The position numbers and the translations under genes were made by a program. Below, one piece after another: positions 35,082-46,300 of a stretch of DNA of 55,663 nt (positions within the stretch are counted from its first letter, which is position 1; every line of letters begins with the position of its first letter). The notes beneath the pieces were generated by a model. The model made no database searches. It worked only from the letters and a program-made list of their open reading frames with translations, and was not told the DNA's origin. Source of the stretch: an uncultured bacterium (lineage in GTDB: Bacteria > Hydrogenedentota > Hydrogenedentia > Hydrogenedentales > Hydrogenedentaceae); contig CALLRP010000040.1 in NCBI GenBank assembly GCA_938014335.1, forward strand, positions 1 through 55,663, in the 5' to 3' direction.

Positions 35082-38000
35082 ATGGCACAAAATCAGATAC
35101 TATGTGGTGGTCAACGCTCTGGACGAAAAGAACAAACACAGAAAACTTTGCGGGAGAATTATCCAAAAGCATTGTTAATCGTGCCCACTCGCCAATATGC
35201 ACAAAGGCGAATCATTGAACTTCTATCAGATGGCATATATGCTGTTGATAAAAATATCGTTAGTGATTTTACCCAATTTACTTATAACTTACTGATAGGA
35301 CAAAATCTCCCTATATATGTACTTGAAGAATGGGAACAAATACTATTAATTCAGTCTATTATTTTATCGGATACAGGGAAAACAAAGTTTGAACAATATG
35401 AAGGATTGATTGCACCTGAAAATTTAGCCCCTTCTTTCCATCGGATTATACGGAATTTAAAGCAAGCAGGTATTACACCCGAAACCTTTGAAGAAAAAAT
35501 TAGAATGCAAACCATAGAACCGTGGGATGAGGTAGTATGTTGGGTATATTCGACATATCAGGAGCAATTATTAAAACATAACTGGTATGACATTCCGGGG
35601 CTATTATGGCAAGCAGAGATTGAATGTCAAAAAGGAAACCCCGTTTATATTGAGGGGAAAAAAGTCCTCATACTTGATGGATTTGATGATTTCACCCATT
35701 CTGAACTTCGCCTTATCAAAGCTCTATCACCTTACTTTGAAAGAATGATTATTGGGATTAATTATGATGTTACTCCGAGCCGACAGGATGTATATCGTCT
35801 GGCAAAGGATACATTAATGCGCTTGCAGTCATTATTGGATGTAGAAATAGTATTTCTGGATACCCCTCCCCCTAATCATTCTATAGAATACATTTCAGAT
35901 ACATTATTCTGGCGTGATGAACCCAAGCCCTTCTCGCCTACTGCACATTCGATAGTCGCGGTAGAACAGTTCATTAATCGTGAAGAGGAAATCAAAAATA
36001 TAGGACGAAAAATCAAACAGTTATTAGTTCAGGAGAAAGTCCCACCGCAAAGAATAGCGGTTACTTATCGGCAATTGAATTCTGTCCGACCCCTTATTGA
36101 AAAGGTATTTTCTGAGTATGGTATTCCTTATCGTATTGGGTCTCCGCGAAGTATTAAAGAAACATGGGTAGGGCAGTTTATGGAGCGATGGTTTACCCAG
36201 TTAAATGAAAAATTTTTCTCTGCTTTTACTTTTTTATTACATGACCCTTTATGGAATATCCCGATATCGCTTCGTGAAAAATTTTTCTTACTTCTTCAAC
36301 ATGGGGGCTTATCCACTTATATGCGGGTAGAACATATAATTTGGAAATTAGATAATAAAGAAAAGATAAAAGAAGTGAAAGAGAAACATATATCAGAAAT
36401 AGACATACAACAATTTATAGATGAGATACAACGATGGCTTTCGTGGAGAGAGAAATTCCAACAAAAGAGCCGTATATCGGATTATGTTACTCTTACTCTA
36501 AATTTACTTAACTCAGTGGAAGATTCTTTGAAAATATCTTTGTCCACTGTAAAAGATAATACTGTACGGGAAAGAGAAAAAAAAGCTTATTCACATTTTG
36601 TCTCTATATTAAAAAAACTGCCGATATTTTATGAGAATCAGCCACTTTCATTAGATGAGTTCCAGAGACTTCTCTTTTTTGTTTTATCGGAAATACCTCT
36701 TTTTGAGACAGGGCATAATTATGGGGTGGTATGTGTAGACCTTCCTTTGATACGAAATATGGAGTATGACTATCTTTTTGTGGGCGGAGTAGAAGAAGGA
36801 CTTATTCCCTTATCTCCTTCGTTAAATGTGATATATTCCGATAATGATATAACGAAACTGCGAGATTTAGGTTTACCCATAGATGATGTGGCAAAACAAA
36901 TACAAAGAGAATGGCTATTTTTCCAGCAAATTTTTGAATCGGCACAAAAGGGGGTATTCTTTTCCCATGTGTGGTATTCCGAAACACATGAAGAACGCTC
37001 TCCAAGTTTATTACTTCGGGAATTGCAGGAGCTTCGTCAATATATTCAGGAGAATAATTTGATTAATTCTAAACAGCACCTTACAATTCCCTGCTCTCCT
37101 TCTGAATTGCGAAACCTCCTGTTTTCTTATCAGACAGATGAGGAAGTATTAAAAAAACAATATTCGGATATTTATAATTGTTGGTTTGCATACCAGAAAC
37201 GAGAGGCAGGAAATGAAAATGAATATACTGGAAATTTACAGAGTGATGACATTCGAAATTACTTCACTCAACGATTTGGAAATAATCATATTTATAGTGT
37301 GGAGCAGATAGAAGAGTATATAGAATGTCCCTTCCGTTTCTGGGCACATCGAATATTAGCTTTAGAAGACTGGGAAGAAGAACTTGTTGTCCCTTCCCCT
37401 CTGATGATAGGTTCCTGGGCTCACGAAATTCTCAATATACTGCTAAAAGAATATTTTGATAAATTACAGATAGATAAACTGTCAATTATTAATGAAAAAT
37501 TAAAATCCATCGTCGAGGGTGTAGTATATAAAGACCGAAAAATTTCTGTTTTTTCAAAAAAAATAGTAGACATAACAACCGACTGGTTAAACCGTATATT
37601 GACAGAATTTATCTGTTCTGAAGCATCTTTAATTGAAGAAGACTGGAAACCTGCACATTTTGAGATTGCTTTTGGGAAAACCCTGTATCAGATGGAAGAT
37701 GAAAAAAGTCAATCAAAACCTTATTGTATGCAAATACAAGATAAAACCGTTTTGTTTTCAGGTCGAATTGATAGAATTGATATACATACAAATAACCCGT
37801 TATTACGAATCATTGATTATAAATGGGGAAAAACCCCGACAGGCACTGACATGGGGGTGAAAAATAAACAGTTACAGGATAAAATGTGCTCTTTCCAATT
37901 GATTATTTATGAATTGGCAATTGAGGAACATTTATTTAAGAAAGAGAATTTATCTGTTGCAGAATCCTGTTTTCTGTCTCTTACGGAGCAGAAAAAGACA

Positions 38001-38228
38001 TCTGCTCCATGGGCAGGGGATAAAAATCTACAAGAAACAATAGTAGAAAAGGCAAAGAGTATTATTTTTGATACCCTTCAGAATATTTATCAAGGGAAAT
38101 TTACGCCTATGCCCTATAAGAAGGAGTCCTGTGATTATTGTTTTTGTAAGAATGCATGCCGATACAAAAGGATAGAGCGAAGTGAAGAATCGGGAGATGA
38201 GGTCCGTGGAGAAGTTGAAACAACATAG
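35082..38228 (+). CDS. addB: AddB-type helicase/nuclease subunit
   Basis: A 1,048-residue subunit of the double-strand-break processing enzyme AddAB. The N-terminus and middle are UvrD-like but helicase-inactive; the expected Walker A is degenerate (CGGQRSGRKEQ). The C-terminal RecB-type nuclease has GRIDRID and IIDYKWG, the latter with the catalytic Asp and Lys. The iron-sulfur cage of AddB is complete: Cys in IECPFRFWAHRI, then CDYCFCKNACRYKR giving the C-x2-C-x5-C pattern near the end. It prepares ends for RecA loading. It overlaps addA, which follows on the same strand. The ATG has only a weak ribosome site. Confidence 0.85.
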   Translation: MAQNQILCGGQRSGRKEQTQKTLRENYPKALLIVPTRQYAQRRIIELLSDGIYAVDKNIVSDFTQFTYNLLIGQNLPIYVLEEWEQILLIQSIILSDTGKTKFEQYEGLIAPENLAPSFHRIIRNLKQAGITPETFEEKIRMQTIEPWDEVVCWVYSTYQEQLLKHNWYDIPGLLWQAEIECQKGNPVYIEGKKVLILDGFDDFTHSELRLIKALSPYFERMIIGINYDVTPSRQDVYRLAKDTLMRLQSLLDVEIVFLDTPPPNHSIEYISDTLFWRDEPKPFSPTAHSIVAVEQFINREEEIKNIGRKIKQLLVQEKVPPQRIAVTYRQLNSVRPLIEKVFSEYGIPYRIGSPRSIKETWVGQFMERWFTQLNEKFFSAFTFLLHDPLWNIPISLREKFFLLLQHGGLSTYMRVEHIIWKLDNKEKIKEVKEKHISEIDIQQFIDEIQRWLSWREKFQQKSRISDYVTLTLNLLNSVEDSLKISLSTVKDNTVREREKKAYSHFVSILKKLPIFYENQPLSLDEFQRLLFFVLSEIPLFETGHNYGVVCVDLPLIRNMEYDYLFVGGVEEGLIPLSPSLNVIYSDNDITKLRDLGLPIDDVAKQIQREWLFFQQIFESAQKGVFFSHVWYSETHEERSPSLLLRELQELRQYIQENNLINSKQHLTIPCSPSELRNLLFSYQTDEEVLKKQYSDIYNCWFAYQKREAGNENEYTGNLQSDDIRNYFTQRFGNNHIYSVEQIEEYIECPFRFWAHRILALEDWEEELVVPSPLMIGSWAHEILNILLKEYFDKLQIDKLSIINEKLKSIVEGVVYKDRKISVFSKKIVDITTDWLNRILTEFICSEASLIEEDWKPAHFEIAFGKTLYQMEDEKSQSKPYCMQIQDKTVLFSGRIDRIDIHTNNPLLRIIDYKWGKTPTGTDMGVKNKQLQDKMCSFQLIIYELAIEEHLFKKENLSVAESCFLSLTEQKKTSAPWAGDKNLQETIVEKAKSIIFDTLQNIYQGKFTPMPYKKESCDYCFCKNACRYKRIERSEESGDEVRGEVETT

Positions 38229-41200
38229 TTATTTTACAGGGTTAACAGAGGAGCAAAAAAAGGCCATTTATTCAGATGCCTTAAGGATAGGGGTAGATGC
38301 TTCTGCTGGGTCAGGGAAAACACGTGTGTTGATAGCTCGAATATTGCGATTATTAGAGGAGAAAAAAACAGATTTAAGTGAGATTGTAGCCATTACCTTC
38401 ACCGAGAAAGCCTCTGCAGAGATGCGACAGCGCTTACGAGATGCTTTTCATGAATATGCCCGAAAAGCCACTCCGGAGGAACTCAATCAATGGCGGTGGA
38501 GAGAACAACAGTTGGAATCCGCACGGATATGCACTATCCATGCCTTTTGTTCAGGGATACTGCGTCAATACGCTCTCAAATTAGGTTTCGATCCGAAATA
38601 CCGTATATTAGATGAATTGCAAAGTCCATTATTTCTCGATAACTTTATCCAAAATCAAATGGATACCTGGTTAGAAAACTATAAGGAAGCGTCAGAACTA
38701 TCTGTAGAAATGTCTCCACAGGGTTTTCGAAATACCATTGAAATGTTTTTCCAAAATGCTTTGCATATCCTCCCATGGCTTGAAGTAGTAAAACAATGTT
38801 TGAATATAGAAGAATATTCTCAAAAATGTATTCAACAGATACATGAAAAATATAAACAATATCTACTGAATTTCGTTCAATCTCCTATTGTGAGCGGATG
38901 GATACAAAAGTTGGAGAAATTGAAATCAGAGGTTCCCTCCGATGAAGAATCCATGAACAAGGTATGTCAGTTTTATATTTTGAAATTAAGGGATTTACAA
39001 AATGCGGATACATTGGATTATATCCTTAATAAAAAAGAAGAAATACTAAAAAATAAACCGATACTAAGGGTGAAAAATAAAGGTATATATGGTAAGTTAC
39101 AAAACCAAATAATAAAAGTTCGTGATGATATTAAAAATACATTAGAAAAGGAAATTGTTGACCTTGATTGGGGTAATGAAACTACTCAAAAATCATTGGA
39201 GGTTACATATCGTATGCTTTGTCTATTCGACCCATTATACAGTCAATGGGTTCAATATAAATGTCAGCAATGTGTTGTAGATTTTGATGATTTGATACAT
39301 TTAACCTACAGTTTATTAAAGAGCCATCCCGAAGTCTGTAAGGAAATTGCAGAAGGAATTAAATATATTTTTATAGATGAATTTCAAGATACTGACTACA
39401 CCCAGGTGCAACTTATTCAATTATTGATATCTGCTAATCCCAATCTTTCATTCTTCTTCGTCGGCGATGCAAAACAGTCTATTTATGCTTTTCGTAATGC
39501 AGAAGTAAAAGTTTTTCAAGAACAGCGGAAGACTGTGGACAAAGAAAATCTAATTTCTTTGGATTATAATTTTCGCTCAGTTCCCGAAATACTAAACTTT
39601 GTAAACACTTTTTTCAAACGGACGAATTCCCTTTTCGCAGTGGAAGATAATTACCGTCCTATGAGAGCACATCGGAACATTTATGGGGAACCTCGCATTG
39701 AATTTTTGTTTTCCATTCCTGAAAAGGAAGATGAGAAAACATTAAAAGAAGACCATGTAGATACAGAAGCAAAAGTTATAGCAGAACGAATCCAATCTTT
39801 GGTAGAGGGAAAGAATCCTTTGATTATTATAGAAGAAAAGACAGGGAAACAACGGCCTGCTTGCTATGGTGATTTTGCACTACTATTTTGCACAAAAAGT
39901 TATATATATAAATATGAAAAAGCCCTCAAAGAGAGAGGTATCCCTTGTTTTGTTGTAAGTAGTCGAGGCTTTTTTGAGGTTACGGAAGTAAAAGACATAT
40001 TAAATTTTCTTCATGTTTTGCTCAATCCATATCACGATATTGCTCTCCTTTCATTTTTGCGAGGTCCTTTTTCTGGACTTTCAGATGAACAAATTACTCG
40101 CTGGCAAATGCGGAGTCCACTTCGTAATATGCTACTGGATTGGAACCATGTCCCCGACACGCTTACCCGCGAAAATATTTATCAAAGAGTTCATTCTTTA
40201 TATTCATATTTCCGTGGAAGGACCCATTTACCTATTCATGAACTCATACAGGAAATTATTGAAAAAACAGGTTATGAAACCCTTTTATTAGGACAGGGGT
40301 TTGGAGAACAGCGTATTGCAAATCTTCAAAAATTTATCTCGTTAGCCCGTGCTTATCAAGAAAATAGTCCTGTAAGTTTATATCAGTTCCATCGTTTTGT
40401 AGAACGCTCCCGAGACCGCATAATGGAAGGGGAAGCAGACCTTGCTGTGGAATCGGGAAATGCTGTGATTCTCACCACAATTCATCAGGCAAAAGGTTTA
40501 GAATTCCCTGTTGTGATATTACCTTTACTTTATGAAAAACGACAGCATAAGAAATCCTCCGGGGTAAATTATCACAAAGAAACAGGGGTAATTATTAAAA
40601 TAAAAGAGAACAAAGACAAGAGAGAAAAAGACAAAAAAAATCCAATAGAAACTATCATAACATTGAAAAATACTTATGATGAATACCAGGAATATATTCG
40701 TTTGTTCTATGTCGCTTTAACACGTGCCCGTGATTATTTAATTCTATCTTCTCATAAAAAATACTTAGATGAATTTTATGATAAACAAGAAACAAATTCA
40801 CGGCTTTCTCTATTGGCAAATTGTTTTCTTCGTGATGATAACCATGAGAAGGATCTGTATAGGATTGTAGAAATGAGGGGGAAAAGTATAACGACTGTAA
40901 GAAGGGATTTAGTGAAGGAAAAAATGCCACCTCCATCTGAATTTATTCCCCCCGTCCCTATCACTGTGGAATTATTTAAGACGGAACCTATTCCTGTAAC
41001 ACGGTTGTTAAACATTCTTTTTGTTAATCAATTTGATGAAGAAAAAGATGAAATATTAGAACATCCTTTATCTTTAAGGCATGCAGAACGCGGAATATTT
41101 TATCACCGATTATTGCAAATGTGGGATTTTCGAGAAGAAAATATAGATGTCTTTCAGAAGTATCTATTGAATATCATTACCCAAAATATCTCAGAAGAAA

Positions 41201-41616
41201 TCATTCGGGAAGAACAAGATGTATGCATTAATAAAATAAGGAATAATCCTTTTTATTGTTATCTTAAATCTAATCCCCCTTTCCAACGCGAGTTTCCTTT
41301 TATATGGAAATTAGGTGAGTTTTTTATTCAAGGAACTGTGGATGCTATTCTTGAAGATGGAACAATTATTGATTATAAAACAGGAAATAATGCAAGTAAT
41401 CATGCGGATAGATACTGGAAACAATTAGAAATATACTATTATGCAATGAAAGATTTGGGATTAAAACTCAATAATAAATTAATTTTAGTATACATTGACC
41501 AATTAAAATATGATATAAAAGATATAGAGGTTTTCGAGCGTGATATTTTAGAGGCAGAAATTATTCATGCCCTACGGAACTATATTAAAGTGATAACACA
41601 GGGATGTGAACCATGA
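38197..41616 (+). CDS. addA: AddA helicase-nuclease subunit
   Basis: About 1,139 residues, UvrD/Rep superfamily 1A. Motifs: LTEEQKKAI (Q motif), DASAGSGKTRVL (Walker A), FIDEFQDTD (II), GDAKQSIYAFRNA (III), LDYNFRS (IV), TTIHQAKGLEFPVVIL (V), LFYVALTRARDYL (VI). The C-terminal nuclease has GTVDAILEDGTIIDYKTG. It unwinds DNA 3'-5' and cuts at Chi-like signals with AddB. The start is uncertain: the frame overlaps the end of addB, with GTG at 38182, ATG at 38197 and GTG at 38206 all possible; GGGAG at 38192 fits the last best. ATGA overlap joins it to the next gene. Confidence 0.9.
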   Translation: MRSVEKLKQHSYFTGLTEEQKKAIYSDALRIGVDASAGSGKTRVLIARILRLLEEKKTDLSEIVAITFTEKASAEMRQRLRDAFHEYARKATPEELNQWRWREQQLESARICTIHAFCSGILRQYALKLGFDPKYRILDELQSPLFLDNFIQNQMDTWLENYKEASELSVEMSPQGFRNTIEMFFQNALHILPWLEVVKQCLNIEEYSQKCIQQIHEKYKQYLLNFVQSPIVSGWIQKLEKLKSEVPSDEESMNKVCQFYILKLRDLQNADTLDYILNKKEEILKNKPILRVKNKGIYGKLQNQIIKVRDDIKNTLEKEIVDLDWGNETTQKSLEVTYRMLCLFDPLYSQWVQYKCQQCVVDFDDLIHLTYSLLKSHPEVCKEIAEGIKYIFIDEFQDTDYTQVQLIQLLISANPNLSFFFVGDAKQSIYAFRNAEVKVFQEQRKTVDKENLISLDYNFRSVPEILNFVNTFFKRTNSLFAVEDNYRPMRAHRNIYGEPRIEFLFSIPEKEDEKTLKEDHVDTEAKVIAERIQSLVEGKNPLIIIEEKTGKQRPACYGDFALLFCTKSYIYKYEKALKERGIPCFVVSSRGFFEVTEVKDILNFLHVLLNPYHDIALLSFLRGPFSGLSDEQITRWQMRSPLRNMLLDWNHVPDTLTRENIYQRVHSLYSYFRGRTHLPIHELIQEIIEKTGYETLLLGQGFGEQRIANLQKFISLARAYQENSPVSLYQFHRFVERSRDRIMEGEADLAVESGNAVILTTIHQAKGLEFPVVILPLLYEKRQHKKSSGVNYHKETGVIIKIKENKDKREKDKKNPIETIITLKNTYDEYQEYIRLFYVALTRARDYLILSSHKKYLDEFYDKQETNSRLSLLANCFLRDDNHEKDLYRIVEMRGKSITTVRRDLVKEKMPPPSEFIPPVPITVELFKTEPIPVTRLLNILFVNQFDEEKDEILEHPLSLRHAERGIFYHRLLQMWDFREENIDVFQKYLLNIITQNISEEIIREEQDVCINKIRNNPFYCYLKSNPPFQREFPFIWKLGEFFIQGTVDAILEDGTIIDYKTGNNASNHADRYWKQLEIYYYAMKDLGLKLNNKLILVYIDQLKYDIKDIEVFERDILEAEIIHALRNYIKVITQGCEP

Positions 41617-42200
41617 AATTCAGTGTAACTTGTCCTTATTGTGCGAAAGAAGTACTGTTGGCTTCTTCTGAAGTAGGGCAGAAAATCTTATGCCCTACTT
41701 GTCAACGGGTCTTCATGATTACAATAATTGAACCCGTAGACACAAATGAAGGTATCGTAATCAACAAAAACAAATTACCTTTTCGTCCGGATTTAGAGCA
41801 GTTGGACAAATTAATAAAAAAAGTGGAAAAAGATCTTGAAGAAATGGAGGTAGAAAATACATTAGATTGTTTCTACGCCCTTGAAGAGTTAATTTCAGAG
41901 TATATCGAATCCGATATGAACGATAATGATGTTAAGACAGCTCTTCTTGTTATTGTTTCAAAAAAACAAATAGATATATCAAAAGAGGTAAAAGAACATC
42001 TTCAAAAAACAATGAACGGAATTCCCCTCCCTTCTCATTTGGGATATGACACCTTGTCGGATATTCGTGAACGGCAAGGCAGATATGAGGAATGTATCGC
42101 ATTATGTCAGCAAGCCATAGAAGAAGGATGGACAGGGGATTGGCAAAATCGTTTGAATCGTTGTAGAAAAACCTCTATGATAAAAAGAAAAGAAATATAA
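41613..42200 (+). CDS. Zinc-ribbon protein of unknown function
   Basis: A 195-residue protein. The N-terminus is a zinc ribbon: Cys7-PY-Cys10 and Cys27-PT-Cys30, the common CPYC-CPTC pattern. The remainder is charged and helical, with a TPR-like segment near the C-terminus (RQGRYEECIALCQQAIEEGW). I do not recognise the full-length family. Its ATG overlaps the addA stop by four bases, so it is translated with AddAB and may assist it, though co-transcription alone does not show that. Confidence 0.65.
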   Translation: MKFSVTCPYCAKEVLLASSEVGQKILCPTCQRVFMITIIEPVDTNEGIVINKNKLPFRPDLEQLDKLIKKVEKDLEEMEVENTLDCFYALEELISEYIESDMNDNDVKTALLVIVSKKQIDISKEVKEHLQKTMNGIPLPSHLGYDTLSDIRERQGRYEECIALCQQAIEEGWTGDWQNRLNRCRKTSMIKRKEI

Positions 42201-42355
42201 ATCTATCAATACTTATTTCGATAACATAATATTCTTAATTAATAAAATAATATAGATTTTTTTATATTAAATATATTTGGAAAATTCTTGACATTATTAT
42301 ATAGGATTAAGGTAAAATTATAAATAATTAAATTTTTATTTTTTTCAAGAAATTA

Positions 42356-42384
42356 TTGACAAACGGTGTGATTTGTGATAAACT
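42356..42384 (+). promoter_or_regulatory. Consensus sigma-70-type promoter before the lipoprotein cluster
   Basis: TTGACA (42356-42361), 17-base spacer, TAAACT (42379-42384). A second TTGACA lies at 42288-42293, with a less well spaced -10 (TAAAAT). The 42201-42464 stretch holds no other recognisable feature. Transcription would start near 42391, about 312 bases before the LRR lipoprotein start codon. Confidence 0.65.
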
Positions 42385-42464
42385 GTAATGTACAATTGTA
42401 TTTTAAAATAGCAATTTTTTTTTTTACTCTAATATAAAAACAACTTACTAAAGGAGAAACTACG

Positions 42465-42647
42465 GTGAAACATGTTCGAATGATTTCAAGTAAACGACCT
42501 GTCCATGCAAGTTGGTCTGATGATGTGTGTTTTATCGCTTTTTTAATCAATAAGCTTCTAACATTTATGGGAGGAGAAAGTCCATTTTTCCTCTTCCTCG
42601 AAGATAAATGTCACATAAATACAAGTGGGAATAATACACAAACTTAA
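42465..42647 (+). CDS. Possible small protein or leader peptide
   Basis: A 60-codon frame opening with GTG, preceded at nine bases by AAAGGAG and about 75 bases after a consensus promoter start. The peptide begins MKHVRMISSKRPVHASWSDD and has a short hydrophobic part (VCFIAFLINKLLTFM). No family is recognised. Good initiation signals support translation; the lack of any known similarity and the AT-rich context leave it uncertain. It could act as a leader for the downstream lipoprotein genes. Confidence 0.3.
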   Translation: MKHVRMISSKRPVHASWSDDVCFIAFLINKLLTFMGGESPFFLFLEDKCHINTSGNNTQT

Positions 42648-42702
42648 AATATAAATATTGTGAGCATTTGTAAAAACACTTTTTATTTGAGAGGTTAAAA
42701 CG

Positions 42703-43302
42703 ATGAAAGTGAAAATGATTTTCAACTTGATATGCCTTTTTATCCTGATAAGTTCATTTTCAGGATGTTGTTTTTTGCAGGGCACAAGTATTTTGTTTCC
42801 AGATAGAGCATTAGAAACAGCTGTGCGTGGTGCTCTTGGAAAACCTTTCTTCATCCTATGTACAGGAGAATTAGCATCATTAACGGAATTAACCGCTCGT
42901 GGTATGGGCATTATGGATTTGCGAGGACTTGAATATTGTACTTCTATGGTTAAATTGGACCTGCGAGATAATGAAATTATAACGATTTCGCCTCTTCGGG
43001 AATTAAAAAATTTGGTATGGTTAGATTTGGGCAATAACCGTATTACAGATATTACCCCCATCGCAGGAATGCAATATCTTGAATATCTGGACATATCGGG
43101 ACCCGACAATGATATAAGAGATTGGGCACCGCTAATAGCCAATGTAAATGCCGGCGGTTTGGGACCGGGTGATACGGTTACATTAAGTCCTGAGTGGACG
43201 GTAAAAGAGGATGGGAGTATTTATGATGATTTTAAGCCTGTGTATGAGACATTGGTAAATGCAGGAGTAAATGTTATTTTTGCAGAGAAAACAAAGCAAT
43301 AA
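42703..43302 (+). CDS. Leucine-rich-repeat lipoprotein
   Basis: A 199-residue lipoprotein. The signal peptide ends in SSFSGC, with the lipidated Cys at about residue 22. Residues 60-130 contain internalin-type LRRs of the SDS22 class: GLEYCTSMVKLDLRDNEI, PLRELKNLVWLDLGNNRI, PIAGMQYLEYLDISG. The C-terminal part (GPGDTVTLSPEWTVKEDGS) is a capping segment often seen in such proteins. GAGAGG stands eight bases before the ATG. It is surface or periplasmic and should bind protein; it lies directly before two giant lipoproteins on the same strand. Confidence 0.8.
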   Translation: MKVKMIFNLICLFILISSFSGCCFLQGTSILFPDRALETAVRGALGKPFFILCTGELASLTELTARGMGIMDLRGLEYCTSMVKLDLRDNEIITISPLRELKNLVWLDLGNNRITDITPIAGMQYLEYLDISGPDNDIRDWAPLIANVNAGGLGPGDTVTLSPEWTVKEDGSIYDDFKPVYETLVNAGVNVIFAEKTKQ

Positions 43303-43371
43303 TAAAAGTTAAATGGTTACATAAATGTATCAATTAGAATACAGAAGGGCAATAATTTGGAAGGAGCCCCA

Positions 43372-46300
43372 ATGAATAAACGGAAAAATCCATCTATTAT
43401 TTTATTACTTCACTTTATTTTGCTTCCCCTCATTCTCGTTCTAGGCAGTGGTTGCCCCTTTACAACGGGGTTTGAGGTGTCTCCGCAAGCACTATCTTTC
43501 GGAGAAAAAGCCATTGAAAAATCGTTAAACATAAAATCATTGAGCCGTTTAGGCATAAAATGGTCCCTGGTTGAGGTTATATGGAATGCGAGCCAGAATC
43601 AGTGGATAGAGCAAGATGTTCCATGGTTGAGTGCGGAGCCTACCTCTGGTCAAACATCTACCGCCCAATTAATTCAGGTGCGTATTTCAAGAAGTGGATT
43701 ACCTTCCGGTGAATATAAAGATGTGGGACTTTTATTCCGTGCAGGAAGTAAAACACAAATAGTCCCTGTTTCCATGGAAGTAAGCAGTGCTTTATCTGTA
43801 TTACCACAGATTTTTACCATTCGTCCCGGTGTAACAGAAACCACCTTAACCCTTCAAAATAGTGGAACAGAAAGTATTAATTGGTCTGTTAAATATATCC
43901 CCAATTTAGCAAATCCTTCAGTCCGAACAACCCTTCCCGCGGATATTTCCGTATTCCCTCCATCAGGAGCGTTACCTGCAGGCAGTAGTGCCTCTGTAAC
44001 GGTCCGTTGGGCAGAAACTTTATCAACGGATTTTGGGCTTTATTTTGAATCCTCTTTGGGAAATCAACGGGTTGAATTCCGTTTTGCAAAAATATGTGCG
44101 GAAACAAGTTTCGTAGTTGAACCCGCAGAGGTAGTCTTAACGATTCCTAAAGAAGCATTAAATTCGGATGGTACTTTAACGAATTTACCGATATCTAAAT
44201 TGATATTTACAAATCGCAGTAATGTTCAATCTCCATGGAGTCTTCAAGTTGTGGGGTCAACAGGTATTCCTATTGACAGTATATCTGCAACTCCCCCGGC
44301 AGGGACAATAAATCCAAACAATAAAGTAGAGATTTCAGTGACTGTTACAAAACCCAAAGAAGTTACTTTGGGAGCGGGACAATATTCAATTATCATAAAT
44401 ACACAAGAGTGCTTACTAATCATTCCCATTCGGGTTGAACAGATAAGTCTTCCTAAAATAGCCATATCTGAACCTCCTCAACAAACGACCACCCGGCCCG
44501 AGATAATTCCTCTGGAAGTTCTCGATTTTGGAAGAGAAGATGTCCAAAAGGAGTTCTGGATTGCTAATATCGGGCCACGGGATTCGAGATTGTATTTCCG
44601 TATTACCCACGAAGATGAAGGGAAACCCAATCCGATTATTGCAGATGTTCGGCCCGTTGCGGGAGGGGCGAATGGTGAAGATGGTAATGCGGAAGATTTC
44701 TATCATCCAGACGAGTCAAACATGCTTATCGATGGAGTACAAATTGTAGTAACTATTAACCGTGATAATCTGCAAAAAGATATTGAATATCGAAATATTA
44801 CTGTAACTGCTTTAGATCGGGACCCTATTCAATTCCCTAATCAGGCAACCCCATTAAGTAGTGTGGAATCCAAGACAATTAAGGTGCGTGTTGAAAAACA
44901 ACCTTTACGAATTGAAGGGGCTTTGAATCGAAGTCGTCCCCCCTATGTAATGCGTTATGTATTTTTGTTAAGAGATTCATCCTCGCGTGCTATTCCCACA
45001 GTTACGCCAACGGATTTATCCAAGTTAAGCCTAACTATATCCGAAGATAGTATACCGTTGGATTTAAGAGAGACGAGTTATTTCCTAACCGGTCCTCAAA
45101 ATATTAAAGGGAATATGATTATTTTGTTAGATTATACAGGGAGTATGTACTATGCAGGAGTAGATAATAAAGAAAATCCTCTTTTCCCAGGTGAAGCTAT
45201 AGAAAAAATCAAGAAAGCAGTGGTCGATTTTATTTATGACCTCCCTTCTTCTTACCAGATTGCATTGATGTTTCACAATGACCGCCAACAAACAAAAAGA
45301 TTAATTCGTTCTTTTACTACTGATAAAGAACTATTGAAAGAATCTTTAGAAACATTTTATGTTTCTCCTAACTTAATGGGTGCGTCCGATATTTATGATG
45401 CCCTATCAGAAGCGATAGATAGATTAGTAGTGGAAGACCTTAAGAATCCTTTACCCTTTGATGATGCGGATGTCAAATCGATCCTATTTATTTCTGATGG
45501 GTGGGATAATGCTTCTACAATTGATGCAAATGAGGTAAAAGAAAAAGCCCACGATAATTTGATTCGTCTGTATCCTCTCGGATTTGCTTCCGGTGGTTCT
45601 GTTAACACGGCAGACTTGATTCCTCTTGCTAACGAAACAGGCGGACATTTGTATATCGCGAACGATGTGTCAGGATTGCTTCAACTTTTAGGTAGTCAGA
45701 AATCATTAGTCCTTCGTCCTGATCCCGAAAGCCAACCTAATGACCTCACTTTCTATATTTATAATGAAGGAAAAGATAATTTAGGTTGGCAAATAGATGC
45801 AAGTAACTTACCTGCATGGATAACAAACATAGACCCGGTTCAGGGAACGATTCCTGCCGGCAGTAGGACGAAAGTTACCGTAAGAACCGACCCTGCACTT
45901 GCCGTTCCAGGTATCGTTCTGGACAAGCAAATTATAATTACCTCTAACGACGGGAATGGTTTGATTAAGTTACAGGGAGTTGCTACCACAGGTGTATGGG
46001 AAAGTATAACATCAGGATTAGAAGACTCAACAGGTCGTGTTTGGGAAGAACTCAAAAATCAGGTTGTTCTTACTTATATTACCCCCAAACAGCAAGACTT
46101 CAAATACACCATACGGTTTGAATATCAGCCCGGTGGGGGTTTGCCTGCTCTTACAGGTATTTTTGAAGAAGATGCTTTTGCTTACATTGGTGATATTCGT
46201 GCAGGTCAGTTGTCTATGGTTACCTCGGGTCTATTTTATGGAAACGACCCTAATAATCCATCACAGAGGATATGGCAAGCAGAAGTATTTGTCCGTGCAG

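Noticed and set aside
42558..43142. 194-codon minus-strand frame
   Set aside because: Antisense to the LRR lipoprotein, which has a lipobox, repeats and a ribosome site; the antisense frame has no family features.
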